DNA of 64,000 nucleotides from Porodaedalea pini. Lineage: Eukaryota; Basidiomycota; Agaricomycetes; Hymenochaetales; Hymenochaetaceae. Below, in pieces: positions 44,664 to 54,721 of this stretch. Positions within the stretch are counted from its first letter, which is position 1, and every line of letters starts with the position of its first letter. The notes beneath the pieces were generated by a model that made no database searches, was not told the origin of the DNA, and saw only the letters and a program-made list of their open reading frames with translations. Position numbers and translations under genes: made by a program. The stretch spans positions 1 to 64,000 of the forward strand of contig NBAY01000096.1 of the NCBI GenBank assembly GCA_002794775.1, in the 5' to 3' direction.

Positions 44664-45368
44664 TTTATAGTGTCTACCCTACGCCCATTCTCTCAAAAAG
44701 CGGCAGGCTGACCACCGGAAACAGAAAACAATACATGAATGAACTAAAATGTGAAACTAGTGCCCATGTCAAGGCGACTAGTAAGATGAGGGAAAGGAGA
44801 GCCAGTAATCTACTGAGTCTTCATAAGGGTTGCGGATGGGTGGACGACGATGGGGAGAGGGGTTACGCGGGATATAAGGGACTGCGGACGGGTTGAGTTG
44901 TCCGCGGGCGAGACTAGGGTCCCTAGGAAGGGGGCGCCTGGGTAATTCCGGCAGGCCATTATTGCGGGAGTATGCGAGGTCGCGTAGGCGTTGGAGCTCG
45001 TGTTCGAGATAGGGGTTGAACGGGGCGACCGGTGGTGACATGATGATTTCAACGGATGACGCCAATGACGATAATAATGGGGATGTCCTGCCAGTGGCAG
45101 GAGGCACGGCAGGACTTGATACTGTGGGTTTCCTTGCCTGGCAACAGCTATGGCGTCTGTGACAGGGTGGAGGGCGATAAAGGGTAATGGGGTGGCACAA
45201 AGGCGACGCCAAGGACAATCTGAGATCCAAGACCGCGGATGCGATGCGGTCGAGGACACGATTAAAGCGGAGGACGGTTCGACGAGAATGCATGGAGGGA
45301 TCGCTCGTCGTAGACGGGGCGAGGTCTCAGAGCGACTTTCCCACGATGGGGATGATGGGAGTAAGAGA
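44664..45368 (-). mobile_element. ORF-bearing small retroposon, copy 1 (705 bp)
   Basis: Bracketed by an exact 11-bp repeat GTGATAAGCTG (44653-44663 and 45369-45379). It is collinear with 53659-54368 from end to end. On the minus strand it has a ~75-nt leader, one ORF, and a ~110-nt trailer ending ACTATAAA. Both copies end alike at that 3' side and differ slightly at the 5' side, as for target-primed retroposition. No similarity to the LINE 3' end is evident. Confidence 0.8.
44778..45293 (-). CDS. Retroposon protein, copy 1 (unknown family)
   Basis: 171 codons from ATG 45293, near the element 5' end. The N-terminal half is basic and Ser/Pro-rich. The C-terminal half (YLEHELQRLRDLAYSRNN, LPELPRRPLPRDPSLA, SVDYWLSF) is almost identical to the protein of copy 2, whereas an overlapping open frame in the same strand is much less conserved. 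That pattern argues that this is the selected frame. No RT, nuclease or known motif is seen. I do not recognise it. Confidence 0.55.
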   Translation of the reverse strand: MHSRRTVLRFNRVLDRIASAVLDLRLSLASPLCHPITLYRPPPCHRRHSCCQARKPTVSSPAVPPATGRTSPLLSSLASSVEIIMSPPVAPFNPYLEHELQRLRDLAYSRNNGLPELPRRPLPRDPSLARGQLNPSAVPYIPRNPSPHRRPPIRNPYEDSVDYWLSFPSSY

Positions 45369-45379
45369 GTGATAAGCTG

Positions 45380-46191
45380 GCAACTCCCTTGCAATGACCG
45401 TAAAAGAAAACCACAGCTGCCCATGCAGCGAGCACCATGCTTGAGCTTACGGATCCATTTAAGATATATACAAAATTCCTCAATTCGCATATTCAGATGC
45501 TCTACACAATTCAGCATCATTGGTAGTGTCTAATCAAGAATCCACGCAATCCTGCTTCAAGTGACTTTTCTCTCAGCCGTGATACATCGACGGATGATAT
45601 TGCCAATTGTAAGCTGCGTTCGCATCACTGATGATACCGACTGGCTCAACTGACTGCGGATATGGTAACATCAGTCTTTGAAGAACTAAGGCACAACAAA
45701 AAGGAACACGTACGCTACGATCACATGTGTTGCATGCTTCCTCATTTCTGGGTCCGGGTCGCTGGCTCATACAAAAAAAGGTATGGTTTAATAAATGTCG
45801 AGAAGAAATTCGAGACAACCGGTACGTCCTGCTCCATCCACCCCTCATTACTGCTTAATCTTGGTGCACATATCACTAATCCCGGCACAACTCACCCCAC
45901 AATCAGCACATAAATGCCCTAACAGACGACACGTCAATTGTTCGCCAGCGCACTGAAGATGCCAGTGCTCTTCTCTATCGGTTCCACCTCATGAACTTTG
46001 ATAAAAATGTTCTCATGCTTGGCACTTATTTGTCACGCCAAAACGGAGCGATGTGTTGCCGAATTTCGAAGTGTGTTCTTATTGCGCTCAGGTTTCTATC
46101 GATGTCAGCGGAGACAGAGCTCCTCGTTGTCTTCAGGGAGAGAAGGAGGCTTTGGAGAGAAGAACTTTATCCAAAGAAGCTCAAGGACGAA
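45380..46191. other. Spacer, nothing recognised
   Basis: Between the retroposon and the promoter of P450 pseudogene I. Short open frames only. Confidence 0.4.
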
Positions 46192-46234
46192 CCGATTCCC
46201 ATAGAGCAATTCTTTGTCAATTTGGCTTTATAAA
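46192..46234 (+). promoter_or_regulatory. Core promoter module of P450 pseudogene I
   Basis: CGATTCCCAT, TTGTCAATTT and CTTTATAAAG, matching the modules of copies G and H; 38 bp before ATG 46272. Confidence 0.55.
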
Positions 46235-46271
46235 GTTTCAGTATACCGCTGTGTCTCCCAACTCATCTGTC

Positions 46272-47000
46272 ATGCTTTACTATCTCATTGACATCTTTGT
46301 GTTGCTTGTACTTTGGTATGTTTATTCATGCTGCAGTCACAGCGGAAGCCAAAAAGCTCTTTTCATTTTCCACTTGAACCGAAAGGGCTTCCCCTGGTAG
46401 GGAACATCCTTGATATGCCGGAGGCAGAACCTTGGGAGGTGGCGCGAAAGTGGGGAGAACTTTACGGTAGATTTTGCTAAATTCTTTTGTTTGGAAATTT
46501 CATTCAGTTTTTGATTCTTCAGGTCCATTGGTCGGAACGTCTGTCATTTTCTTGAACCCATATCAGTCGGCGGTCGACTTGCTTGAGAAACGCAACTCCA
46601 ATTATTTATCGCTGCCTAGGAACGTTACGATGGATCTGTATGTCAATGTTCAGTTCGAAAATCCTACCGAGTAACTGAAATCTTTTTTGCATGCTGTTGA
46701 ATAGTGAAGGATGGGAATGGTTCGAATCAATAATGCCCTGCGGAGATGAATTACGGAGGTCAAGGCAGTTGCTCCATCGTTTCCTCCAGTCAAGTGTTGT
46801 GGAGAATTACACTGAACTTCATATTCAATCGACGCATAGAATGCTTGAAGGACCTTTGGATTCCCCTGAAAAATATCCGAAACCTCTTCGATAGTGTGTC
46901 TTTTCTTATGGACTCAGTGTATTGTTGATTTCTGATTTTGTTAAAGCTTGGCTGGAGAAACAATTTAAAGATCGTTTACAGTTATCGAAGGTTGATCATC
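46272..47000 (+). pseudogene. Cytochrome P450, copy I (5' fragment)
   Basis: Exons 1-4 only. ATG 46272 opens an anchor-like segment, but the hinge is out of frame and meets a stop. Exon 2 (VIFLNPYQSAVDLLEKRNSN), exon 3 (EGWEWFESIMPCGDELRRS ... with Tyr-to-Cys in the MPYGDE block) and a frameless exon 4 (LAGETI) follow. Homology stops near 47000, so the I helix, K helix and heme loop are missing. Confidence 0.87.
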
Positions 47001-47597
47001 GCATATCTTTCGTCCATTCCTTATGTTGAATGGTTCGGACTACTGTTCCGCAGCCGAGGGCTCTGTTTAAAGTTCGCATTCCGACGCGCCGAGCGTCGCG
47101 TCGACCCCGTGATTGGCTGCACTGGGTAGCGGGTTTCCACGCGGTGAAAATCAAACTTGAATTTGATTTCCTCAGGTTAAAATGCATCAAGCTTCACCTG
47201 GAGTCGCGCACCTTGCATAACGTAAGACCATAAAATGCATGCTTCGAAATGCTGAAGCTAGCGTCCATATTAGATTTCTACCCATCTAATCCTACTAATA
47301 GTCCCATCAGAAAATCAGGCCCTTAGATGCCTCCGCGTCGGCGGATGATGTGGTATATGTAAAATGCCTATTTACATGTACTGTAGTGCTTCGCGAAAAT
47401 TTCGTGCGTGCCTTTCTATGAGTTTGCCTTCTTCTTTCAATATCAATAGACTCAATATTGTTTCTTTCTTTCTTTCTTTCTTTTTCAACGCTCCGGGTGC
47501 TGTTCAATTCAGTGACATCGAAATCCCTGAAGAACAGGTGGGGGGACGTGGAGGGAGAAGAGCACTAGCACTAGTGGAAAACAAACTGATTCGAACT
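47001..47597. other. Spacer with short inverted repeats, no gene
   Basis: Includes GACGCGCCGAGCGTCGCGTC and AAATCAAA...TTTGATTT (about 47150-47171) and a TTTCT microsatellite near 47465. Nothing coding recognised. Confidence 0.4.
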
Positions 47598-47707
47598 TTG
47601 GCCAATATTAATAGAAGGGAACGCTTCATTTTCCCATGCAGTCATTCGCGCCTTTAGATTCCTGGGTGTTGCTTGACGCACTGTGTTCCCTGCAATCGCC
47701 ACAGCTA

Positions 47708-48282
47708 ATGCACTTATATGTGGTCGACGCGTCTGCACTTGTCTGCGCCGTGGCTCATGGCGCAGAATTCGCAGCAGACTCCGGCTTCCGCCGGGCTTGA
47801 GGGGGTTGCCACTGATAGGAAACGCCCTTGATGTGTCGATGACGGAGGGATGAGAGGCGGCGCGGAAGCGGGGAGAAAAACGGGTGGGCTTGCTAAGGCT
47901 GCTGTTCCTGGGAAGTTTTTTTTTGTCTCTTAAAAACACATAAAGATCCTTTGTTCTCTATCAAGAACCCTTCGGAACATCACTGCATCTTTTTGAACAC
48001 CCCCACCCACTCGGCGGTTGGACTTGTTCGAGAGAAAAACGCGGGTGTCCGGTTGTTCCATTCGTGGCCATACGAATGTTATGATTATGATTTGACCTGT
48101 ATGCTTCTTTAACTTTAAGAACCTCGGTACATATCTGCGTATTCGCAAATTAGTTGTCATATCGATTTTTTTTTTACTGCCATACAGAGCGAGGGTTGGG
48201 GATGGGCTGTGTCGTTGATGCCTTGATGCCCTGCGGAGATGCATATCACTCGGAGCTACGAAGGTCAAGACAATTTGCTACA
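47708..48282 (+). pseudogene. Cytochrome P450, copy J (5' fragment, heavily decayed)
   Basis: Starts at ATG 47708 (YVVDASALVCAV), followed by the remnants of the hinge, the FEK/RGS exon and the MPCGDE block up to about 48282. Several small insertions appear, including extra GA/AAAA bases and a doubled TGATGCC at 48217-48230. No later exons are present. The CCAAT-type element at 47598-47612 links its promoter to copy E. Confidence 0.8.
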
Positions 48283-49937
48283 TCGACATCGCTAGAACTT
48301 TTTCCAGCCCAGCCACTACCACTACCACTATGAACGACTCGGACGTCACTGAGATTCGGCCTGAGACGCGCCCCCGAGTCAACGCATATAAGATGGCTCG
48401 AAGGGGCTCTGCGTGACTCGGAGTACAAAATGGGATTGAGTTTGCGAAGATTCCCTACCAACTTCCACCTCCACCTCCACTTCCACTTCCACTTCCACTT
48501 GTACGTACGAGGTCGCCGCTCCTTTCTACCCCTTCTACGGTCCCTCGCTGGCAATACGCTCTGATATTGTTATGTCTTCGGAAGTACACACCGGGTGACA
48601 CCTGTACATTCAATCACTGTACCATGATGATTGTCCATCACTATTCCCGCTGGTTTCTCTGCATCATCTCAACCTGTTCCGAGTCCGAGTCTTCATTGTA
48701 TATGCTCTGTATCCCTCATCACACACGTCTCTAGTAGTAATAGTCCCGAGTCCGAATATCCTGTACTGTATGTACGCCCTTGAAGCTTCCCAGCCGCTCG
48801 TACTAGTACTGCAAGAATCCAGTATTGATAAAAAAGCTTCATGACACAATACACCAATTATATTCCTGCTCTAAGATACCCCTTCCAGATGTTAAGCTAG
48901 TTTCAAAAAAAATAATCATGATCAAGGTGAAAATCAGGTCGAAAAAAACAAAACAAAAACAAAAAACAAAAACAAAAACAAAGGTACGTAAGAGGATGGA
49001 AAAAAAAAAAGAAAAAAGACAGATAGGGAGACAGAGGAGCATAACAAAACAAAACAAAATGAGCAGGGGGAGAGCGAGAACGAGAGCAAGAGAAAAGAAA
49101 GAAAAGTATCCATAGAGCTACAGCACGTCGTTGCGGGTTTGGCGGATTGGTTTTGGGTTGGGAAGTCTTTTTTTCCGTGTAAGGGAGAGGATGGGACCCG
49201 GTCATCCGGTCATGTAAAAAACAAAGTGAGGATATTAAAAAAGAAAAGGGAAGAGAAAGAGAAGAGAAGGGAGGGAAGGAGGAAAACAAGAATTAGGAAT
49301 GCGGGAGGATGTGAATACAGAACAGGCCGCACGGGAATATGCACACAGGAAGGCGAGGAAAGGAAAGGAATTCCAAAAAGAAGAGGAGGGGTTCCGAAAA
49401 GAACGGGGGCGGGAACAAATGAAAACCAGGACAGAAAGAAAAATCGCGCCGGCGAGGGGAAAGAGGAGGAGGGGGGGAAAAAGGGGGGGTTGCAAAGGGA
49501 TGATATGCAATATCAATGCATGTATACATCACAAGCGGGCTCGGAGTCAGAGCCAGAGTCAGAAAAGCGAAAACGGACACCCCCAAACGAGCAAACGAAC
49601 GGACGGAAGGAAGGAAGGAAAAAACGAAAGAAACAAGCAGGTTATTCACAACTTTGATAAAAAGAAAGGGTGTTGGTTGGGTGGGTGGGTGAATGAGGAG
49701 CGGCTCCAGACTCCAGGCTCCAGACTCCAGATGGCACCGATAGGACAGCGAGGTGAACAGCGGAGAGAGTGGAAAGAAATGCGGAGGAAAAGGAATATTA
49801 ATGGATCGAAAGGGCACAGCGCTTCTCGATCTCCAGTCTCCAGCGCGGGGGCATCTCTACCAAATCAAAATCAAAAAAAAATCAACATTCCAACAAAAAA
49901 AGAAAATCAAAAGGAATTCCCAAAGCCAAAGCGGCGA
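48283..49937. other. Low-complexity region downstream of the membrane-protein gene
   Basis: Contains a CCACTT hexamer run (about 48460-48500) and a ~1-kb stretch (48900-49920) where the plus strand is strongly purine-rich (GGAAAG/AAAAC repeats). It is probably the 3' UTR and flank of the minus-strand gene ending at 49938. Lys/Arg-rich open frames on the plus strand here look like by-products of composition. Confidence 0.5.
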
Positions 49938-52900
49938 CTAGCGCCGCAACCGACCCATTTCCGCGATCCGTTTCAGCGGATGCACGTTCCACCTCCTCCG
50001 CGCCGGCCCCGGCTCCGGCTCCGGTCCTCCCTCCTCCTCCCCTCCCTCTGCCGCTCCGCTGGCAGCAGCGGAATACGGATGCGGCGCGCGTGCACCCGCG
50101 TCCTTCCCTACGCCGACGCCAGTCAGGCCCCCAAGCGCAAGCGCCTCGCCGAAATCTCGTCCTCCCACAGGCACTCGCACCTCCCCATCCGCATCCGCAT
50201 CCGCATCCGTGCCTCCTCCTCCTCCTCCCTTACCCGCAGACAACCCCGCAGATCCAGATCCAGACCCAGACCCAGACCCGGATCCAAACCCAGAGCCACC
50301 GCCTTGCAAATCGACGTCCAGGTCGGGCAGATGCACAGGCCGCGGGTACGCCGAGTAGCTAAAGGTGCTCCACATGCTCCCCGTGCTCGCGCGCGTCGCC
50401 GCCACGCTCGCCGCGCGGTTCACGCTCTGCTCCGCGATGCTCGGCTCGCGCGCGCCGCCGCGCCCGATTACCAGTACTGAACCCGCCGGCGAGGGCGAGA
50501 GCGAGCCTGCTCCGGATAAGAATATGGAGTCCGTTGATGCGGTGCCCGGGCTTGGCAGCGGATGCGGGCCCGGAGTACGCGGGAGCAGGCGTTGCAGCGG
50601 CTTCGATTTTGCGAAATACGGGGGGCTCTGCTGCGGATGTGGATGCGGATGCGGATGCAGGTGCTGAGAATGGTGGGATTGACCCGGGGGGTAGTATGAA
50701 TGTCGCGCGCGCGCGCGATGCGTGGTGGACGTGCCCGAGAGCATCGACAGCGTATCATCATTCTCATCCGCCTCCGCATCGCCGTCACCGTCACCGTCTT
50801 CCCCGTTCGTGTTCGACGTCGCAAGTGGGTGTGCGCTGCGTCGCCAGCTGACGGGGCGGGAGCGGGAGGAGGGCCCTAGAGCCGGGTACGAGCTTCTCTT
50901 CCCCGGCGGGAGCGTAAACGCTTGCCACCTCTTCCCAGCGCCCGTCCCCATCCCTGTCCCCGCTCCCGTTTCCGCCCCTGCTCCCGCTCCCTGCACACTA
51001 ATCCTCGTCCCGCCCTCCCCATTCAGATTCGTATTGGCACCCGCAAGCATTGTCGCCGCCGCCGCGCGCTCCTTCTCCCTCTCCGCGTTCGCGAACCCAT
51101 AATCCCACGTCCCCCCACAGCCCTCCTCGCTATCCAGCTCCATCTCATCCTCCCACTCGCCCTCGCTCCCCGGCTCGCTCCCGCTCTCCTCGTCCAGCGG
51201 GTACCCGAACCGATAGCGCGCCCGCCCGCGCCGGAACGTCGGCAGCTCGAGCGACAGCGCCCCACTCACCCCGCTGCGCACCGACAGCGCCTTCGCCTTC
51301 GCTGCTTCGTTTGCGTTTGCGTTTCCATTGGGGAGGTTCCCCGTGGAGCCTTCACCGAGCGTATCGCGCTCCATATGCATGCGCGCGGCCTCCCGCTCGC
51401 GGTCGCGCTGCGCACCGAACGCCAGCGCCTGTGCCCGCAGCGCCGCACCCCCGTCACCCGAGTCCGCCGTTGTCGAGTACGTGCTCCCCGCAGCCGCCGC
51501 GCCCGCAAGGTCCACGACGCGTCCGATACTCGGACGCGTGCCCATCTCGATGTCCTCGAACTTGCTCCCGACGGCTTTCGGAGGCACACGCAGTGGCAGG
51601 GACTCGCGCGCATGCAGAGAAGAGGCGTGCAGCAACACGGTATTCGCGTAGAGCGCGGGGAGAAGCGCGGGGGCGACCATCGTCAGCGTCGAAGGCGGTT
51701 TCTAAGGACAGGTTAAGACAGTCGATGAAACAAAACAAAACAAGACTCACCCCGCCTCGCCATGACACGATCAATACGAGCGCAAGAAAGACAACGACGA
51801 GCTGAGTGCCGCCCGCTTCGCCCATGACTCGCACCGCACGGGCCAACCAAGAGCCGCGAACCAATCTGGGACCAAGCTGAACGCACCAAAAATTCAATTC
51901 GATATACTACTTGCGAAAAGACGAGAAAACGCACTGCACGGCAGAGCAGCACGCAAAGCAAAAGATCGAGTGCAAGCATTCCAGCGAACCAGATGAGCAC
52001 GACCGCGTCAAGCTTGCGCGGTGCTCCGGGTGGTGACTCCTTCAGTGATTGTCTATATTTAGCGCACATTCTTATTCGGAAGCATCGACATTGGCCTGAC
52101 TCACCCTTACACAGTCCACGAGACCGCATACCGACACCACTATTGCAGCGAGAGCGAGCAGTGCAGGCTCCGCAAGAGTTGGTCGCAGACCGACGCGTCG
52201 CCAGGGTGATTGTGAGGGAGAAGACGGCGACTGAGGGAAGGGGAAAGAATAGGGTTCAGGGAGGATGTTGGCTTTGCTTTTGAGGGAAAGCGGCCGGAGC
52301 GCTGGGCCGCTCGTGCGAGTTTTGAGATTGGAGGAGGGCGAGAAATACAGAGCGTAGATAAAATATGCAACAGTGATAATGAAGACTAGATGGCTGTCAG
52401 CAGAAAAGAACATGTTGAACACGAACGCAAAAACGCACCAATTGGTCCGATACAATCTGCAAGCACGATTCCCACCCACCGGGGACCCAAATCGGAGGAG
52501 TGCGTCCCCCAGTCGTCGACAACGACGCGCCAGAACTGCGCCGTCCCGAGCGCGGTGCGCACGCAGACGAGCACGTACAGCGCATACAAGATCAGCCGCA
52601 AATATAGTGAAAGCGGATCGGCATTCGCCGGAGCGGGAAGGAGCATGGAATGCGAGTCTGCATCGAGGGGCGAGGCGTGGCCTGCCGTGGGGGAGTACGG
52701 ATCGAAGGAGGAGGGCACGCTTTTGCTGCTGCGCTGGCGGGCATGCTGGTGCTGAGAGGGATACGCGCTGATTGAGGGCACGGCTAGCGGAACGGCGAAG
52801 GACTTCCTCCACGGGTTGACGTCGTCGTCCGCGCTCGTGCTCGTGTTCGCGCTCGCCTCTTTCCTCCGGAAGCCAAACGTCCTCTCGGACATACCGTGCT

Positions 52901-53087
52901 CCAACACGGCTGCGCCCTTCCGCCGCGTGCGGGCGTCGCGCACGAAAAGTGCGAGCTGCGCGGAGAGGACGCCCCAGAGGGCCCAGCTGAGCGCATTGGC
53001 GACGAGCAGGGGGCCGACGAAGTACGCGGGATTAAACTGCGGGTGCGGGCCGTTGTCGTTAGAGTGTGCGCGGCCGACGGCCTGCAT
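49938..53087 (-). CDS. Multi-pass membrane protein of a basidiomycete family (DUF6534-like)
   Basis: ATG 53087 begins MQAVGRAHSND and a hydrophobic GPLLVANALSWALWGVLSAQ, the usual start of this fungal membrane-protein family. Further hydrophobic segments occur at YLRLILYALYVLVCVRTALG, near 52150 (LLALAAIVVSVCGLV), near 51990 (LIWFAGMLALDLLLCVLLC) and near 51810 (LVVVFLALVLIV). The last, long exon (to stop 49938) begins with ALLPALYANTVLLHASSLHA, matching the family's terminal helix and short Asn/Arg motif, and continues as a ~500-residue Ser/Gly/Asp-rich cytosolic tail with GSGSGS and DADADA runs. Exon edges between 52490 and 51680 are not fully resolved. Function unknown. Confidence 0.68.
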
Positions 53088-53658
53088 GCGGATCCGCGTC
53101 TCGGCTGTGTTCGACCTGGTAGCTCGTCGGCGGCAGTTTGTGGTCGTTGAGGACGTCCCGGGGATGCACTGTGTGCGGGGAAGAGGGAAGGAAGGGGGAG
53201 AGCGTGGGGACGGTTGCCAGACAGAGAGAAGTGCAGAGGTGCCGGGTGCGATGTCATGCGTATTACCAAATGCAGGCTGCTTCTTGTTGTACTTTTGGCA
53301 TGGGCGCCGTTTGTGCCGTCCTCTCCGGCCTCGAGTACAAAGACAAGCACCAGTGCAGTACACGCTCGCTTTGACCGTCATTTCTCGTGTGCTGCCCCTT
53401 TCGACACACGCAAGACTACTCCGATCACTCCATCATTTGATATTTCCTCTTGTTTTCTGCAGTAACGATCACACAGGCAAAACACGAATGTTTTAGTTCC
53501 TGTAAGCTGCACATTACCGAGATAAAGAGGAAAGCGTAGCCCAGGGCTAGTCCGAACGCTCTACATCAGTTTCAAGAGAAGAGAAGCTATTACTCAAAGC
53601 TTATTCATCAAAACAAAGACGAAGGTTATCCAAAGCCCAGCGACCACGTGCTTCGACG

Positions 53659-54368
53659 TTTATAGTTTCTCTACCCTACGCCCATTCTCTCAAAAAGCGG
53701 CAGGCTGACCGCCGGAAACAAGAATACAAAGGAAAGAGAGCTAAAATGTAAAACTAGTGTTCCTATCAAGTTGACTAGCATAAGTTGGGAAGGAGAGCCA
53801 GTAGTCTACTGAGTCTTCGAGTGGGTTTCGAGGGGGTGGACGATACATGGACGAAAGGGTGTGCGGGATATATGGGACTGCAGATGGGTTAAGTTGTCCG
53901 CGTGCGAGACTGGGATCCCTAGGGAGGGGACGCCTGGGCAATTCGGGCAGGCCATTATTACGTGCATAAGCCAGGTCGCGTAGACGCTGGAGTTCGTGTT
54001 CGAGGTAAGGGTCGAACGGGGTGTCCGACGGTGACGTGATGATTTCGATGGATGACATCGACGAAGCTGGGGTGTGTAAAGGTCCGCCAGTGGCAGGAGG
54101 CACGGCAGGACTCGAAATTGGGGATGTCCTCGCCCGGCGACGGCTATGGCATCGGCGACAGGGCGGGGGGCGATAAAAGGTAATGGGGCGGCACAATGGT
54201 GACGCCAGGGATGATCTGAGAGCCAAGACCACGGATGCGATGCGGTCGAGGACACGGTTAAAGCGGAGGGCGGTTCGATGTGAATGCATGGAGGGATCGC
54301 TCGTCGTCGACGGGACGAGGTCTCAGAGCGACTTTCCCACGATGGGGATGGTGGGAGTAAGAGGTTAA
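53659..54368 (-). mobile_element. ORF-bearing small retroposon, copy 2 (710 bp)
   Basis: Bracketed by an exact 11-bp repeat GTGCTTCGACG (53648-53658 and 54369-54379), different in sequence from the repeat of copy 1 but equal in length. Same internal order: ~79-nt leader, ORF, ~80-nt trailer ending ACTATAAA on the minus strand. The two different target repeats show two independent insertions. Confidence 0.8.
53741..54289 (-). CDS. Retroposon protein, copy 2 (unknown family)
   Basis: 182 codons from ATG 54289. Shares MHS.RT.LRFNRVLDRIAS at the N-terminus and the nearly unchanged YLEHELQRLRDLAYARNN ... LPRRPLPRDPSLARGQ block with copy 1, and runs 11 codons longer at the C-terminus. Intronless, with no recognised domain. 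Confidence 0.55.
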   Translation of the reverse strand: MHSHRTALRFNRVLDRIASVVLALRSSLASPLCRPITFYRPPPCRRCHSRRRARTSPISSPAVPPATGGPLHTPASSMSSIEIITSPSDTPFDPYLEHELQRLRDLAYARNNGLPELPRRPLPRDPSLARGQLNPSAVPYIPHTLSSMYRPPPRNPLEDSVDYWLSFPTYASQLDRNTSFTF

Positions 54369-54673
54369 GTGCTTCGACGACTCTGCGTGCTCACTCTTGC
54401 CTCCATCTCATGGTCGTTCTAGGACCGACCGGGTGTTGGCTTTGCAACTGCTTATCTTCATTCTCAGCCCTCTGCTAGCGCATGGTTATTGCTTATAACT
54501 GAGGAAGGCCCGCACACCACCGCGTGCGACGACGCCGCACATGTGCCATACGCGCTTCTCGACGCGCATACATACACATGCTCTCTCGAACGTGCAGACG
54601 TTAGAATAGATCGACATCCGCGTGGTCCGTCTACGGGCTAATTCTTCTTGTGTGCCGCTGTTCTCACTGCGTG

Positions 54674-54681
54674 TATATAAA
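54674..54681 (+). promoter_or_regulatory. TATA box of the S1/P1 nuclease gene
   Basis: TATATAAA 41-48 bp upstream of ATG 54722. Confidence 0.65.
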
Positions 54682-54721
54682 GCGGGGCAACGTCGCGGAT
54701 GAGAGGTAGTCGATAGTCGAT

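Noticed and set aside
44810..45520. 236-codon minus-strand ORF overlapping the retroposon protein
   Set aside because: Starts outside the element, and its counterpart in copy 2 is much less conserved than the other frame.
48825..49115. Lys-rich small protein on the plus strand
   Set aside because: Product of AAAAC/AAAG simple repeats; no start context or homologous copy.
49299..50480. 393-codon plus-strand ORF rich in Lys/Arg/Ser
   Set aside because: Lies in purine-biased DNA and then antisense to the well-supported last exon of the membrane-protein gene; no domain or splice logic.
50922..51805. Long Arg/Pro-rich plus-strand ORFs
   Set aside because: Antisense shadows of a GC-rich coding exon on the minus strand.
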